A DNA stretch of 64,000 nucleotides from Cyanobium sp. NS01 (GTDB lineage: Bacteria; Cyanobacteriota; Cyanobacteriia; PCC-6307; Cyanobiaceae). The notes beneath the pieces are model-generated. The model was given only the letters and a program-made list of their open reading frames with translations. It was not told the origin of the DNA and did no database searches. Every line of letters begins with the position of its first letter. The stretch's first letter is position 1. The DNA is taken from the NCBI RefSeq assembly GCF_014280235.1, contig NZ_CP047940.1:930001-994000 (forward strand), written 5' to 3'. Shown here piece after piece: positions 45,546 to 55,599 of the stretch. The translations under genes were made by a program, and so were the position numbers.

Positions 45546-46619
45546 TCAGGCGGGCACGGCCACCTTGGGCTCCAGTTCGCCCTTGGCGTAGAGGGCGGCG
45601 TAGTAGTTGATGTCGCGCTGCTTGATCTTGCTGGCGTTGCCGGCGCACCAGAACTGCTGGTAGCGGTCGAGGCAGACCTGCTTCATGTAGGCCCGGGCAG
45701 GCTTGTTGAAGTGTCGGGGATCGAAGTTGGCGGGATCCTTGGCGGCTGCTTCCCGCACCGCAGCGGTGAAGGCCAGGCGGTTGTCGGTGTCGATGTTCAC
45801 CTTGCGCACGCCATTGCGGATGCCTTCCTGGATCTCTTCCACGGGCACGCCGTAGGTCTCGGGGATGGCGCCGCCGTACTTGTTGATCATGTCGAGCCAC
45901 TCCTGGGGAACCGAGGAGGAGCCATGCATCACCAGGTGGGTGTTGGGCAGAGCCTTGTGGATCTCAGCGATGCGGCTGATCGCCAGCACCTCGCCCGTGG
46001 GCTTGCGGGTGAACTTGTAGGCGCCGTGGCTGGTGCCGATGGCGATCGCCAGGGCGTCCACCTTGGTCTTGGCCACGAAGTCGGCGGCTTCGGCTGGATC
46101 GGTGAGCAGTTGCTCCTTGGAGAGAGCACCCTCGAAGCCGTGGCCGTCCTCGGCCTCACCCTTGCCGGTTTCAAGGGAGCCGAGGCAGCCCAGCTCGCCC
46201 TCCACGCTCACGCCGATGGCGTGGGCCACGTCCACCACCTCTTTGGTGACGCGCACGTTGTACTCATAGGAGGCGGGTGTCTTGGCATCGGCCTCCAGGG
46301 AGCCGTCCATCATCACCGAGGTGAAGCCGTTGGCCGCGGCGCCGAAGCAGGTGGCGGGGCTGTTGCCGTGGTCCTGGTGCATCACCACCGGGATGTCCGG
46401 ATAGGTTTCGGTGGCGGCCAGGATCAGGTGGCGCAGAAAGGCCTCACCGGCATAGGCGCGGGCACCGCGGGACGCCTGCAGGATCACGGGGCTGTCGGTT
46501 TCATACGCCGCCTCCATGATCGATTGCACCTGCTCCAGGTTGTTCACGTTGAACGCGGGAATGCCGTAACCGTTCTCGGCAGCGTGATCAAGCAGCAGCC
46601 GAAGCGGAACCAACGCCAT
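45546..46619 (-). CDS. fba: Fructose-bisphosphate aldolase, class II
   Basis: 357 residues. [19 protein letters not shown] start, zinc and substrate motifs [40 protein letters not shown] and [13 protein letters not shown], then [11 protein letters not shown] at the end. It cleaves or forms fructose 1,6-bisphosphate and sedoheptulose 1,7-bisphosphate in the Calvin cycle and glycolysis. A GAGG sits 7 bp before the ATG. A strong tandem terminator follows. Confidence 0.97.
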   Translation of the reverse strand: MALVPLRLLLDHAAENGYGIPAFNVNNLEQVQSIMEAAYETDSPVILQASRGARAYAGEAFLRHLILAATETYPDIPVVMHQDHGNSPATCFGAAANGFTSVMMDGSLEADAKTPASYEYNVRVTKEVVDVAHAIGVSVEGELGCLGSLETGKGEAEDGHGFEGALSKEQLLTDPAEAADFVAKTKVDALAIAIGTSHGAYKFTRKPTGEVLAISRIAEIHKALPNTHLVMHGSSSVPQEWLDMINKYGGAIPETYGVPVEEIQEGIRNGVRKVNIDTDNRLAFTAAVREAAAKDPANFDPRHFNKPARAYMKQVCLDRYQQFWCAGNASKIKQRDINYYAALYAKGELEPKVAVPA

Positions 46620-46709
46620 GGGAAACCTCGCAGAAAGGAGACGGAACTGGAGGCGAGTCTAGGTGATGCCCCCCGCGGCTTTGGCTCGTGGCGTGGTAAG
46701 CGAGGCGAC

Positions 46710-46823
46710 TCAGTCGATCAGGTGCTGACGGCGCAGGGCCTGCAGGCTGAACGCGTCCTGCTTGGCGGCGCGGCGGGCGGCCTCGGCCTGGCGGGCCAGC
46801 TGACGGGCGGTGGTGATGGACAT
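46710..46823 (-). CDS. Possible 37-residue small protein
   Basis: Reads MSITTARQLARQAEAARRAA and then KQDAFSLQALRRQHLID, a basic amphipathic helix rich in Ala and Arg. A GGAG lies 9 bp before the ATG. It sits in the 291-bp gap between fba and the Gfo/Idh/MocA gene. No family is recognised; the support is the start signals and plausible composition only. Confidence 0.35.
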   Translation of the reverse strand: MSITTARQLARQAEAARRAAKQDAFSLQALRRQHLID

Positions 46824-46910
46824 GGACGTGGCTCCGAAAGGGCGCACCCGGTGAAGCCCGGGCTCAACGCCCCTGAATCGTAGCGGTTGTTACCGAATGC
46901 CGGTGTTTCG

Positions 46911-48002
46911 TCAGGTGCTCTGGCGGGCCTCATCGCAGCAGCGCTGGCTGCTCGCGGCCTCGGCCAGCCCCGGCACCATCGGCCGCCCCTGCCGCACCGC
47001 CTGGCTCCACCAGCCGTGCAGGCGGGCCACCGGCGCGATGCGGCCGTCCTCCCAGCTGCGCGGAAAGGCCAGGGCCGGATCGGGCTCAAGCCGGCGCAGC
47101 GGCTCCCCGGCCTGGGAGCACCAGAGCTGGAAGCCGTGCACGTAGTCGGCCTGGTTGTCGGAGCCCAGCACGGCCGTGCCCTGGCGGCCGTAGAGCTCCA
47201 GCCAGCAGCCGCGGCCGCGGCGGGCCACCGAAGAGAGGGCCACCTGGGCGGGCACGATGCGGCCATCGGCCGCCTCCAGCTCCAGCTGCACCAGGGCAAC
47301 GTCTTCGGCGTCCACGGCGGCCAGCCGGCCGCTGCCATCCGGCAGGGGACGTTCGCCGATGGCGGTGCTGAGCTGGCCATGCACCCGCCGGCCCGGACCC
47401 ACGAACCACCGCAGCATGTCGAAGGCATGGGTGCCGAGGGCCCCCAGCACTCCGCCGCCGGCCTCGGCCTGGGAATACCAGCTCCAGGGCCGGGAGGCAT
47501 CGGCCCGGCTGCCCATCAGCCAGTCGAGCTTCACCAGCACCAGATCGCCCAGCTCACCGCTGCGCAGCAGGGCGTCCAGCTGCTGGAACTGGGGCACCGC
47601 CCGGTATTCAAAGTCCACCGCCACCGTGAGCCGCCGGGCCAGGGCCAGCCGCTGCAGCTCCTCCACTTGGCCGGCGTTGAGGGCCACGGGCTTTTCAAGC
47701 ATCAGGTGCTTTCCCGCCTCCAGCGCCTGCTGGGCCAGGGCAAAGCGGGGTCCTGGCGGCGTGGCGATCACCACCGCCTCCACACTGGGATCGGCCAGCA
47801 GGGCGGCAAAGTCGCTGTGGCCGGGCAGCTCCTGCTCGCCGCAGACGCGGTCCAGCCGCTCCTGGCGGGGGTGCCAGAGGGCCACCGGTTCAGTGCCGGC
47901 ACAGGCCCGCAGGGCCGGCAGGTGCACGCTCGCGCCGAAGCCGAGGCCGGCCACGGCCACGCCCAGGGGGCGCTGGGAGAGGGAGGCGGGGCTCACGGCC
48001 AT
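46911..48002 (-). CDS. Gfo/Idh/MocA family NAD(P)-dependent oxidoreductase
   Basis: 363 residues from the ATG at 48002. GVAVAGLGFGASVHLPALRA at about 13-32 is the dinucleotide-binding fingerprint. VVIATPPGPRFALAQQALEAG and HLMLEKPVALN hold the EKP motif with the catalytic Lys, and ALGTHAFDMLRWFVG supplies the conserved GTHxxD His/Asp. Substrate is probably a sugar, inositol or similar polyol. It starts 19 bp after a secreted-protein gene on the same strand. Confidence 0.9.
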   Translation of the reverse strand: MAVSPASLSQRPLGVAVAGLGFGASVHLPALRACAGTEPVALWHPRQERLDRVCGEQELPGHSDFAALLADPSVEAVVIATPPGPRFALAQQALEAGKHLMLEKPVALNAGQVEELQRLALARRLTVAVDFEYRAVPQFQQLDALLRSGELGDLVLVKLDWLMGSRADASRPWSWYSQAEAGGGVLGALGTHAFDMLRWFVGPGRRVHGQLSTAIGERPLPDGSGRLAAVDAEDVALVQLELEAADGRIVPAQVALSSVARRGRGCWLELYGRQGTAVLGSDNQADYVHGFQLWCSQAGEPLRRLEPDPALAFPRSWEDGRIAPVARLHGWWSQAVRQGRPMVPGLAEAASSQRCCDEARQST

Positions 48003-48021
48003 CGGAGCAGGGAGAAGGGAC

Positions 48022-48459
48022 TCAGGCAGCCTGCAGCAGCGCCGCACCGGCCTGGCAGCTCTCGGCGATCACCGAGCTGATCAGGTCGTCGCCGGCGGCG
48101 GGCTGCCACTCGGAGCCGAACTGGGGCAGGCCATTGATTGAGGTGTCCCGGTAGAGCTTCTGGCCGCAGTCCACCTCCATCACATAGAGATCTCCCATGC
48201 GGGGCCGGTCAGAGTCGCTGGCGGGCTGGAAACGGCTCAGCACCGAGAGGTAGCCGTCACGGCTGCGGCGCAGGCTGCCGGCATCCCACCACTGGCGCCC
48301 CTCGTCCGTTGAAGGCACCTCGTGCCAGTCCACCGAGCCGGCAGCGGCCGGTGCCACGTCCAGCCACCGTCCCAGCTCCAGGCCAGGCAACGGTGCCAGC
48401 AGCAGCAGGGCCAGCACCAGGCCAGCGAACAGCGACCACAACGACTGGCGCGCTCTCAT
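48022..48459 (-). CDS. Secreted hypothetical protein
   Basis: 145 residues. An N-terminal signal peptide (about 8-28, Leu-rich) precedes a ~105-residue mature region with [20 protein letters not shown] and [14 protein letters not shown], and two Cys that could form a disulfide. No family recognised. The ATG overlaps the accD stop by 3 bases (ATGA), so translation is coupled to accD. Confidence 0.7.
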   Translation of the reverse strand: MRARQSLWSLFAGLVLALLLLAPLPGLELGRWLDVAPAAAGSVDWHEVPSTDEGRQWWDAGSLRRSRDGYLSVLSRFQPASDSDRPRMGDLYVMEVDCGQKLYRDTSINGLPQFGSEWQPAAGDDLISSVIAESCQAGAALLQAA

Positions 48460-49343
48460 GGGGTGGCTCCTGCCGCCACCTGTTCGCGGCAGCCGTGCAG
48501 GCGCAGCAGCTCCGCCAGGGTGGTCCGGAAGTCGGGACGCGCGACGATCGCATCTACGAAGCCATGGTCTTGGAGGTATTCGGCGGTCTGGAAGTCGTCG
48601 GGCAGCTTTTCGCGCAGGGTCTGCTCGATCACGCGCCGGCCCGCAAAGCCGATCAGGGCTTTGGGCTCTGCCAGGATCAGATCTCCCAGCATGGCGAAGC
48701 TGGCGGTCACCCCACCGGTGGTGGGGTGGGTGAGCAGGGGGATGTAGAGCAGTTCGGCGGCGCGGTGGCGTTGCAGGGCGCCGGACACCTTGGCCATCTG
48801 CATCAGGCTGAGCATGCCCTCCTGCATGCGCGCACCGCCGGAGGAGCACACGATCAGCAGCGGATAACGCCGTGCCGTTGCGGTTTCGATCAGGCGGGTG
48901 AGTTTTTCCCCCACCACCGAGCCCATCGAGCCGCCCATGAAGCGGAAGTCCATCACGCCAAGGGCGAGCGGCAGGTCGCTGCTGCGGCACAGACCGGTGA
49001 CCACGGCATCGCGCAGGCCGGTGTTCTGCTGGCAGTCGCGCAGCCGGTCGGTGTAGCTGCGCCGGTCCTTGAAGGCGAGGGGGTCGGTGGGGGCCACGTC
49101 GGCATCGAGCTGCTCGAAGCTGCCCGGATCGGCAATCAGGCGGATGCGCTCCTCGCTGTCGATGCGGTGGTGGTGGCCGCAGCCCTTGCAGACACTGGCA
49201 TTGGCGATCAGGTCCTTGCGGTACACCACCAGGCCGCAGTCCGGGCACTTGCTCCAGAGGCCATCCCCCTCCTCCGGCTCCTGGGTGACGCGCACCACCG
49301 GCGGCGGCTTGCGGCGATCGGCGAACCAGTCGAACAGGGACAT
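48456..49343 (-). CDS. accD: Acetyl-CoA carboxylase carboxyltransferase subunit beta
   Basis: 295 residues from the ATG at 49343. An N-terminal zinc ribbon has [13 protein letters not shown] and [10 protein letters not shown]. The crotonase-fold catalytic part contains [14 protein letters not shown] and [16 protein letters not shown], the acetyl-CoA site. It makes malonyl-CoA for fatty acid synthesis. It lies 53 bp after the prepilin peptidase gene and overlaps the next gene by 4 bp. Confidence 0.97.
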   Translation of the reverse strand: MSLFDWFADRRKPPPVVRVTQEPEEGDGLWSKCPDCGLVVYRKDLIANASVCKGCGHHHRIDSEERIRLIADPGSFEQLDADVAPTDPLAFKDRRSYTDRLRDCQQNTGLRDAVVTGLCRSSDLPLALGVMDFRFMGGSMGSVVGEKLTRLIETATARRYPLLIVCSSGGARMQEGMLSLMQMAKVSGALQRHRAAELLYIPLLTHPTTGGVTASFAMLGDLILAEPKALIGFAGRRVIEQTLREKLPDDFQTAEYLQDHGFVDAIVARPDFRTTLAELLRLHGCREQVAAGATP

Positions 49344-49396
49344 CGGCGCAGGGCGAGACGCATCGGGCTGGAGGCACCATTTAAGGCGCTTGCCGA

Positions 49397-50272
49397 TCAG
49401 CCAGCTCCCACCAGACCCCAGCGCCCCAGCAGTTCGATCCAGAAGCCGTTGCCCAGCAGCCACACCCCGGCCCCGCCGCTGGCCAGAAAGGGGCCGAAGG
49501 GCATTGGATCGTGGCGGGCCAACCGGCCGCTGAGCCGACCGGCCAGCCCCACCAGGGCGCCAGAGCCCACGGCCAGCGCCACGGTGATCCCCAGGCCGCC
49601 CAGCCCCAGCCAGGCGCCCAGCAGGGCAGCGAGCTTGGCATCGCCCAGGCCAAGGGCCGGTTGGCCGACCACTCGTTCAGCGAGGGCGCTCATCGCTTCA
49701 AAACCGAGCAGCCCCAGCCCGGCGGCCAGCAGATGGTTCAGCACCAGGGCCCGGCCGACCGCCCCCCCCTGGGCCAGGCCGAGCAGGGCCGTGGCGGCCA
49801 GACCCAGCAGCAGTCCGAAGCGGCAGAGCGGTTCGGGCAGCCACAGCCGATCCAGGTCGATCAGGGTGAGGGGAATCAGCCAGCTGAGCAGCAGCCAGCC
49901 GGCCAGCACCCTTCCCCAGGCCAACGGTTCAGGCCCCATGGCGCTGGGCACGGCCAGCACGGCTGCCACCCAGAGCCCGGCGGTGAGCAGCTCCACCAGG
50001 GGATAGCGAACGGGGATCCGGCTGCGGCAGTGGCGGCAACGAGCGCCCAGCCCAAGCCAGCTCAGCAGCGGGATGTTCTCGAACCAGGCCAGGCGGGTGC
50101 CGCAGCGGGGGCAGTGACTCGGGGGGCTCAGCAGGGATTCCTCCCGGGGCAGGCGCCACACCACCACATTCAGAAAGCTGCCGACGCAGGCCCCCAGCAG
50201 ACAGGCTCCCCACAGCCAGAGTTCCGGCGGTGAGGGGGCCGGTGCCGTGAGGTTGGACAGGAGGGGCGCCAT
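49397..50272 (-). CDS. pilD: Prepilin peptidase (A24 family)
   Basis: 291 residues with eight or so transmembrane segments. It has the N-terminal CPRCGTRL / CRHCRSRI zinc tetracysteine motif of bifunctional prepilin peptidases/methylases, the first catalytic Asp in [10 protein letters not shown], and the second in [13 protein letters not shown] (GxGD). It processes type IV pilins or pseudopilins, implying pili or a competence system encoded elsewhere. It starts 11 bp after the preceding small gene ends. Confidence 0.93.
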   Translation of the reverse strand: MAPLLSNLTAPAPSPPELWLWGACLLGACVGSFLNVVVWRLPREESLLSPPSHCPRCGTRLAWFENIPLLSWLGLGARCRHCRSRIPVRYPLVELLTAGLWVAAVLAVPSAMGPEPLAWGRVLAGWLLLSWLIPLTLIDLDRLWLPEPLCRFGLLLGLAATALLGLAQGGAVGRALVLNHLLAAGLGLLGFEAMSALAERVVGQPALGLGDAKLAALLGAWLGLGGLGITVALAVGSGALVGLAGRLSGRLARHDPMPFGPFLASGGAGVWLLGNGFWIELLGRWGLVGAG

Positions 50273-50282
50273 GGCTGGGGAT

Positions 50283-50534
50283 TCAGCTGGGCCTGGCCCA
50301 GCGCAGGCGGCTGCCTCCGCCCCGGGTGAGCCGGCCCCGGATCAGCTCGATCGGAATGAACTGCTCATCCGGCAGCAACACCGGCATCTCCAGCACCACG
50401 CGTCCCCGCTCGGCCTGGAGCACCACGCCGCAGGGATCAGGGCCGCCGGGGCAGCGCTCCATGTAGCTGAACAGGGCCCGGCGGGCCAGCAGCACCACCT
50501 GCTGGCTGTTGATGCGATCCAGACGCAGATTCAA
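50283..50534 (-). CDS. Small hypothetical protein
   Basis: 83 residues from TTG at 50534, a weak start. RINSQQVVLLARRALFSYME near the start and VVLEMPVLLPDEQFIPIEL later give an alternating helical and beta pattern. It has a CPGGPDPC motif. No family recognised. It lies between prk and pilD and is probably co-transcribed with pilD. Confidence 0.55.
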   Translation of the reverse strand: MNLRLDRINSQQVVLLARRALFSYMERCPGGPDPCGVVLQAERGRVVLEMPVLLPDEQFIPIELIRGRLTRGGGSRLRWARPS

Positions 50535-50680
50535 TCCGGGAGAAACAGACGCTCCAGGGATCAGAAAGGAAGGACAGAGTGGTCCGGATGGGGCGTTGCT
50601 AATGGTCTCACCGCCTCCAGATTGCTCAGCACAGCATAAGCGCTGTTGCCGTTATGCGGATGCAGCCGTTGCTGGCCAGC

Positions 50681-51583
50681 TCAGGCTGCGGCCTTTTTCA
50701 CCTCGATCATGCGGTGGATGATCGGGGTGAGGATCAGCTCCATGGCGAAGCCCATCTTGCCGCCGTTCACCACGATCGAGGTGGGGCTGGACATGAAGGA
50801 GTCGTGGATCATGTCGAGCAGATAGGCGAAGTCGATCCCCCACTTCTCGCGGGCACCCTTGCGGAAGTGGATGATCACGAAGCTCTCATCCGGGGTGGGG
50901 ATGTTGCGGATCTTGAACGGGTTCGAGGTGTCCACCGTGGGAACCCGCTGGAAGTTGATGTCCGTCAGGCTGAACTGGGGGCAGATGTGGTTGATGTAGT
51001 CCGGCATGCGGCGCAGGATCGTGTCCACAACCGCCTCGGCCGAGTAGCCGCGTTCAGCGTTGTCGCGGGCGATCTTCTGGATCCATTCCAGGTTGGTGAT
51101 CGGCACCACCCCCACCAGCAGGTCAACCATGGCCGCCACGTCGTAGCCGTCGCCGACGACGCCGCCGTGCAGGCCTTCGTAGAAGAGCAGATCGGTGCCG
51201 GCGGGAATCGGCTCCCACGGGGTGAACTGACCGGGATCGAGCGTGACGCCCAGGCGGGCGTTGTGCTCAGCGGCCTCCTCAGCGGAGTGGAGGTAATAGC
51301 GCTTCTGACCGCCACCGGTTTCGCCGTAGGAGCGGAACAGCTCCTCGAGCTTGTCGAACAGATTGGCCTCGGGCCCGAAGTGGGAGAAGTTCTCGCCATT
51401 GGCCAGGGCGCTGGCCATCGCCTCTTTCATCGGCCCGCGCTCATAGCGGTGGTAGCTGTCGCCCTCCACCACGGCCGGGGTGATGCCCTCGCGCTGGAAG
51501 ATGGTCTCGAAAGCCCGCTTCACAGTGCTGGTGCCCGCGCCGGACGACCCGGTGACAGCAACAACCGGATGACGCTTCGACAT
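50681..51583 (-). CDS. prk: Phosphoribulokinase, proteobacterial-type (class I)
   Basis: 300 residues. The P-loop is VTGSSGAGTSTVKR, followed by VEGDSYHRYERGPMKEA and FSHFGPEANLFDKLEEL, LFYEGLHGG and LEWIQKIARDNAERGY. These motifs and the length match the ~290-residue bacterial class I enzyme, not the ~330-residue class II enzyme of plants and most cyanobacteria, which has the redox cysteines for CP12 control. The reaction is ATP-dependent formation of ribulose 1,5-bisphosphate for RuBisCO. Confidence 0.95.
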   Translation of the reverse strand: MSKRHPVVAVTGSSGAGTSTVKRAFETIFQREGITPAVVEGDSYHRYERGPMKEAMASALANGENFSHFGPEANLFDKLEELFRSYGETGGGQKRYYLHSAEEAAEHNARLGVTLDPGQFTPWEPIPAGTDLLFYEGLHGGVVGDGYDVAAMVDLLVGVVPITNLEWIQKIARDNAERGYSAEAVVDTILRRMPDYINHICPQFSLTDINFQRVPTVDTSNPFKIRNIPTPDESFVIIHFRKGAREKWGIDFAYLLDMIHDSFMSSPTSIVVNGGKMGFAMELILTPIIHRMIEVKKAAA

Positions 51584-51662
51584 GCGCGGGGATCAGTGAA
51601 ACTCCGGCTGAGTTTGACAGGTCGCCCCCCCAGGCCCAGCCAAGCCCCATGGAACGTTGCCT

Positions 51663-51678
51663 GGCCAGCCGGCTGGCC
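51663..51678. repeat. 16-bp perfect GC palindrome between prk and leuB
   Basis: GGCCAGCCGGCTGGCC in the 110-bp gap between leuB (stop at 51694) and prk (start at 51583). It could fold into a stem but has no T-tract on either side, so termination is uncertain. No other role is evident. Confidence 0.4.
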
Positions 51679-51693
51679 CGACCAGCTGCAGGC

Positions 51694-52779
51694 TCAGCCC
51701 TCCAGGGCGGCCAGCAGCTGGTCGGCCATGGCGGCGCAGCCCAGCTCGGTGCAGCCGGGGGCCATCAGGTCGCCGGTGCGATACCCCCGGGCCAGCACCA
51801 GATCCACAGCGCTCTCCAGGGCGGCGGCGGCGACCTCCTGCTGCAGGCCCACCCGCAGCATCATGGCGGCGCTCAGCACCATCGCCATCGGGTTGGCCCT
51901 GTCCTGGCCGGCGATGTCCGGGGCGGAGCCGTGGATCGGCTCAAACAGGCCAGGCCCGTCACTGCCCAGGGAGGCCGAGGGCAGCATGCCGATCGAGCCA
52001 CTCAGCATCGCCGCCTCATCGCTGAGGATGTCGCCGAACAGGTTGCCGGTGAGCAACACGTCGAACTGGCGCGGCTGGCGCACCAGCTGCATGGCGGCGT
52101 TGTCCACGTACAGGTGGCTGAGAGCCACCTCCGGGTAGGCGCTGGCGTGGAGGCTCTCCACCCGCTCGCGCCACAGCTGCGACACATCCAGCACATTGGC
52201 CTTGTCCACGCTGCAGAGCCGGCCGCTGCGCTCCTTGGCCAGCTCGAAGCCCACCTTGGCGATGCGGTCGATCTCGTGGTCGCTGTAGGCCATGGTGTTG
52301 AAGGCGCGCACGCCGGCGTCGGTCTCGACGCGTCCCTTGGGGCTGCCGAAGTAGATGCCGCTGGTGAGTTCCCGCACCACGATCAGATCCACCCCCTCCA
52401 CCACCTCGCGCCGCAGGCTGCTGGCCTCGATCAGGGCGGGCAGGATCTTCACCGGCCGCAGATTGGCGAACAGCCCCAGGCCGGCCCGCAGGCCCAGCAG
52501 GCCGGTTTCCGGGCGCTGCTGGCGCGGCAGGCTGTCGTACTGGGGTGAGCCGATGGCGGCCATCAGCACCGCATCACTGGCCCGGCAGGCCTCCAGGGTG
52601 CTCTCCGGCAAGGGAACGCCGCAGCTGTCGATCGCGGCGCCGCCGATCGGCTGCTCGTCGTAGTCGAGGCTGAAGCCGTGCCGGAGGCTCACCGCGTCGA
52701 GCAGCTGGCGGGCGACGGCCAGGATCTCCGGCCCGATGCCGTCGCCGGCGAGCAGGGTGATCCGGTGGCGGGAGGACAT
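51694..52779 (-). CDS. leuB: 3-isopropylmalate dehydrogenase
   Basis: 361 residues from the ATG at 52779. LLAGDGIGPEI starts the fold. VRELTSGIYFG and FNTMAYSDHEIDRIAKVGFE are substrate motifs, SVDKANVLDVSQLW holds the catalytic Lys/Asp region, LYVDNAAMQLV follows, and GDILSDEAAMLSGSIGMLPS is the signature. It oxidises 3-isopropylmalate in leucine synthesis. It lies 53 bp after lpxD on the same strand. Confidence 0.97.
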   Translation of the reverse strand: MSSRHRITLLAGDGIGPEILAVARQLLDAVSLRHGFSLDYDEQPIGGAAIDSCGVPLPESTLEACRASDAVLMAAIGSPQYDSLPRQQRPETGLLGLRAGLGLFANLRPVKILPALIEASSLRREVVEGVDLIVVRELTSGIYFGSPKGRVETDAGVRAFNTMAYSDHEIDRIAKVGFELAKERSGRLCSVDKANVLDVSQLWRERVESLHASAYPEVALSHLYVDNAAMQLVRQPRQFDVLLTGNLFGDILSDEAAMLSGSIGMLPSASLGSDGPGLFEPIHGSAPDIAGQDRANPMAMVLSAAMMLRVGLQQEVAAAALESAVDLVLARGYRTGDLMAPGCTELGCAAMADQLLAALEG

Positions 52780-52832
52780 GGAGGGAGGCGACCGAGCCTG
52801 GAGCGTGAGGCTACGCGTCGGCCTCAACGGCC

Positions 52833-53924
52833 TCAGCGTTCGCCCCCGGCCTGCTCCTGGGCGCCCAGGCGCTTCTCCAGCTGCCGCAGCTGGCGGCTGA
52901 GTTCGGGCAGCTTGCTGAAGGCCGCCGAACAGCGCAGCCACAGCCGGTTGGGGATGGCGGGATAGCCGCTCACTACCTCGCCGGCGGCCACGCTGCCGTG
53001 GATCCCAGACTTCGAGGAGGCGATCGCCCCGTTGCCCATCACGGCCCGGTTGGCCAGCCCCACCTGGCCGGCGAGGATCACGCCGTCCCCCAGGCGCGCT
53101 CCGCCGGCGATCCCCACCTGGGCGGCCAGGGCACAGCCCCGGCCCGTGGTCACGCCATGGCCGATGTGCACCAGGTTGTCGATCTTGGTGCCGGCGCCGA
53201 TGCGGGTTTCGCCCACCGTGGGGCGGTCGATGGTGCTGCCGCAGCCCACCTCCACGCCGTCTTCCAGCACCACCCGGCCGGTCTGGGGCATCTTGCGCCA
53301 GCCGGCGGCGGTGGGCACGAAGCCGAAGCCCTCGCTGCCGATCACGGCGTTGGCGTGCACCACGCAGCCCCGGCCCAGGCGCGTGCCGGCATGGAGCACC
53401 GCGCCGGCGTGCAGCGTGCAGCCCTCGGCCAGCTCCACGTCGTCGTAGAGCACCACGGAAGGGTGCAGGCAGCAGTGGGCCCCGATCGCGGCCCTGGCCC
53501 CCACCACCACGTTCGCGCCGATGTGGCTGCCGAGCCCCAGCTGCGCTGATGGGTCCACCACGGCGCTGGGGGCCACGCCCGCCGGCAGGGGGTCGGCTGG
53601 AAACAGCGCCTCCAGTGCCTCGGCGAAGCCCAGCCGCGGGTCGGGCAGGGCCACCCAGGCCAGGCCGCGGGCGCTGGCCAGCTCCTGCAGAGCCTGGGCC
53701 TCCTCGCCCCGCGCGGGCAGGAGCACGGCGGCGGCGTTGCAGCCCTCCAGGGCTGCGCGCAGGGCGTGGCCCGGCTCAAGGAAGCAGATCTGGGCGGCCC
53801 CGGCCTGGTCGAGGGCGGCAGCCCCCTCGATGCCGGGGTCGCCAGCCAGGTGGTGGGCCACGGCCCCTGCACCACCGGCGGCCTGCACGTCGCTCAGGAG
53901 GCCGAGCAGGTCGCTGAAGCGCAT
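52833..53924 (-). CDS. lpxD: UDP-3-O-acylglucosamine N-acyltransferase LpxD
   Basis: 363 residues. The N-terminal uridine-binding domain is followed by a left-handed beta-helix of hexapeptide repeats, including [19 protein letters not shown] and [15 protein letters not shown] with the catalytic-region His. A C-terminal helix with [13 protein letters not shown] ends the chain. It adds the N-linked acyl chain in lipid A synthesis. It starts 11 bp after the proB stop. Confidence 0.95.
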   Translation of the reverse strand: MRFSDLLGLLSDVQAAGGAGAVAHHLAGDPGIEGAAALDQAGAAQICFLEPGHALRAALEGCNAAAVLLPARGEEAQALQELASARGLAWVALPDPRLGFAEALEALFPADPLPAGVAPSAVVDPSAQLGLGSHIGANVVVGARAAIGAHCCLHPSVVLYDDVELAEGCTLHAGAVLHAGTRLGRGCVVHANAVIGSEGFGFVPTAAGWRKMPQTGRVVLEDGVEVGCGSTIDRPTVGETRIGAGTKIDNLVHIGHGVTTGRGCALAAQVGIAGGARLGDGVILAGQVGLANRAVMGNGAIASSKSGIHGSVAAGEVVSGYPAIPNRLWLRCSAAFSKLPELSRQLRQLEKRLGAQEQAGGER

Positions 53925-53935
53925 GGCCGCTGGAA

Positions 53936-55063
53936 CTACGAGCTGGGCCGGATCGTAGAGCGATCGCGGTGACCGACCGCGGCCTCACCCACCAGGGCCA
54001 TGTGGTCGCGGTGCACCACCTCCACCCCGGCCTGGCCGATCAGCTGGCGCAGCTCGGCGCTGCCCCGGGTGGCGAGGCCCCGGCCCAGCTCACGGCCGTC
54101 GTTGCTGAGCAGACGCACGGCCTCCCGGGGCAGAAAGTCGCCCTCCACGGCCAGCACGCCCACCGCCAGCAGGGAGGCCCCATGGCTGATCAGGGCCTGC
54201 TCGGCCCCCACGTCGAGCCGCACACTGCCCTGGGGCAGCAGGGCATGGGCCAGCCAGCGCTTGCGGTCGGGCAGGGGGGTGGCGGCGGGCTGGAACAGGG
54301 TGCCGACCCGCTTGCCGGCCACCAGGGCATCGAGCACGGCGGGATCACGGCCATCGGCCAGGTGCACGCGGATGCCGCTGGAGGTGGCGATGCGGGCGGC
54401 CGCCAGCTTGGTGGTCATGCCGCCCGTTCCCCACTGGCCACCGCCGCTGGCTCCCTGGCTGAGGCGCTCCAGCTCCGCCAGGCTGCCCACCTCGTTGATC
54501 GGTTCGGCGCTGGCGTCCTGGCGGGGATCGCCCGAGTAGAGACGGTCCACGTCGGTGAGCAGGATTAGCTCGTCGGCGCCAACGGCCACGGCCACCAGGG
54601 CCGAGAGGGTGTCGTTGTCGCCGAAACGCAGCTCATCGGTGGCCAGGGTGTCGTTCTCGTTCACCACGGGCACCACCCCCCAGGCGAACAGCTGGGCCAG
54701 GGTGCGGCAGGCGTTCTGATAGCGCCGCCGCGAGGCCAGATCCCCCCGGGTGAGCAGCACCTGGGCCGCCTTGAGGCCGCGCACGGCGAAGGCGTCCTGG
54801 TAGAGGCCCATCAGCCGCCCCTGGCCGATGGCGGCGGCGGCCTGCAGGGCTTCCACCTCCGTGGGGCGGCGGGCCAGGCCAAGAATGGAGCAGCCCAGCC
54901 CCACCGCACCGCTGGTGACCAGGGCCACACTGTCGCCCTGGCGGCGGGCCCGGTTGAGGCTGGCTGCCAGGTCGGCGATCACTGCGGCGGTGGGTCGTTC
55001 GGCCGAGCCGCGCAGCAGGCTGGTGCCCACCTTCACCACCCGGCGCAGGGGGGTGGTGCTCAT
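53936..55063 (-). CDS. proB: Glutamate 5-kinase with PUA domain
   Basis: 375 residues. An amino-acid kinase domain (1-255) has [31 protein letters not shown] and [15 protein letters not shown], and a C-terminal PUA domain (about 275-360) has [16 protein letters not shown]. It phosphorylates glutamate as the first step of proline synthesis. The start overlaps the yqeG-like gene stop by 4 bp (ATGA). Confidence 0.97.
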   Translation of the reverse strand: MSTTPLRRVVKVGTSLLRGSAERPTAAVIADLAASLNRARRQGDSVALVTSGAVGLGCSILGLARRPTEVEALQAAAAIGQGRLMGLYQDAFAVRGLKAAQVLLTRGDLASRRRYQNACRTLAQLFAWGVVPVVNENDTLATDELRFGDNDTLSALVAVAVGADELILLTDVDRLYSGDPRQDASAEPINEVGSLAELERLSQGASGGGQWGTGGMTTKLAAARIATSSGIRVHLADGRDPAVLDALVAGKRVGTLFQPAATPLPDRKRWLAHALLPQGSVRLDVGAEQALISHGASLLAVGVLAVEGDFLPREAVRLLSNDGRELGRGLATRGSAELRQLIGQAGVEVVHRDHMALVGEAAVGHRDRSTIRPSS

Positions 55064-55599
55064 CGGCCCCGGCCACTGCCCATCCCACTGCCCAGCCCGC
55101 TGCCCAGCCAGTGGGCCATGCGCAGCTCCAGCCGCTGCAGGCCATCGCGACGGCAGGGCTGCCCCTGGGGATCGATCGGTTTGACCAGCACCGTGAACAG
55201 CCCCAGCCGGTTGCCGGCGATCACGTCGGTGAACAGCCGATCGCCGATCAGGGCCACCTGGTGATGGGGCAGGGCGAACTGGTTCAGCACCTTGCGCAGG
55301 GCGCCACGGCGGGGTTTGCCGGCTGAGGTGGTGAAGGGCAGGTCCAGCTGCCGGGCCACGGCGCCGATGCGTTGCCGCGACGGGTTGTTGCTGAACAGGT
55401 GGATCGGCAGCTGCTCGCGGGCCGCCTGCAGCCAGCGCAGGGCGCTCTCCGGCAGGATCGTGGCCGTGCCCCTGGGCAGCAGGGTGCGGTCCACATCGAG
55501 CACCAGGGCGCGGATGCCCTGATCCAGCAGGTCCTGCAGCGGCAGTTCCGCCAGGGTGCGATCGATCAGCCAGTTCGGCCGCAGCAGCTGACGCAGCAT
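55060..55599 (-). CDS. YqeG family HAD-IIIA phosphatase
   Basis: 179 residues. VLDVDRTLLP (motif I), HLFSNNPSRQR (motif II) and ALIGDRLFTDVIAGNRLGL (motif III/IV) define the YqeG-type HAD subfamily; related proteins include the mitochondrial phosphatidylglycerophosphatase Gep4. A role in phosphatidylglycerol synthesis is therefore possible. ATG 55599 overlaps the DUF3727 stop (TGATG); a GTG one codon upstream is the alternative. The C-terminal tail is Gly/Ser/Arg repetitive. Confidence 0.88.
   Translation of the reverse strand: MLRQLLRPNWLIDRTLAELPLQDLLDQGIRALVLDVDRTLLPRGTATILPESALRWLQAAREQLPIHLFSNNPSRQRIGAVARQLDLPFTTSAGKPRRGALRKVLNQFALPHHQVALIGDRLFTDVIAGNRLGLFTVLVKPIDPQGQPCRRDGLQRLELRMAHWLGSGLGSGMGSGRGR

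Noticed and set aside
46718-47500. A 260-codon minus-strand frame overlapping the small ORF and the oxidoreductase gene
   Set aside because: It is an out-of-frame shadow of the Gfo/Idh/MocA gene, rich in Arg, Pro, Ser and Trp.
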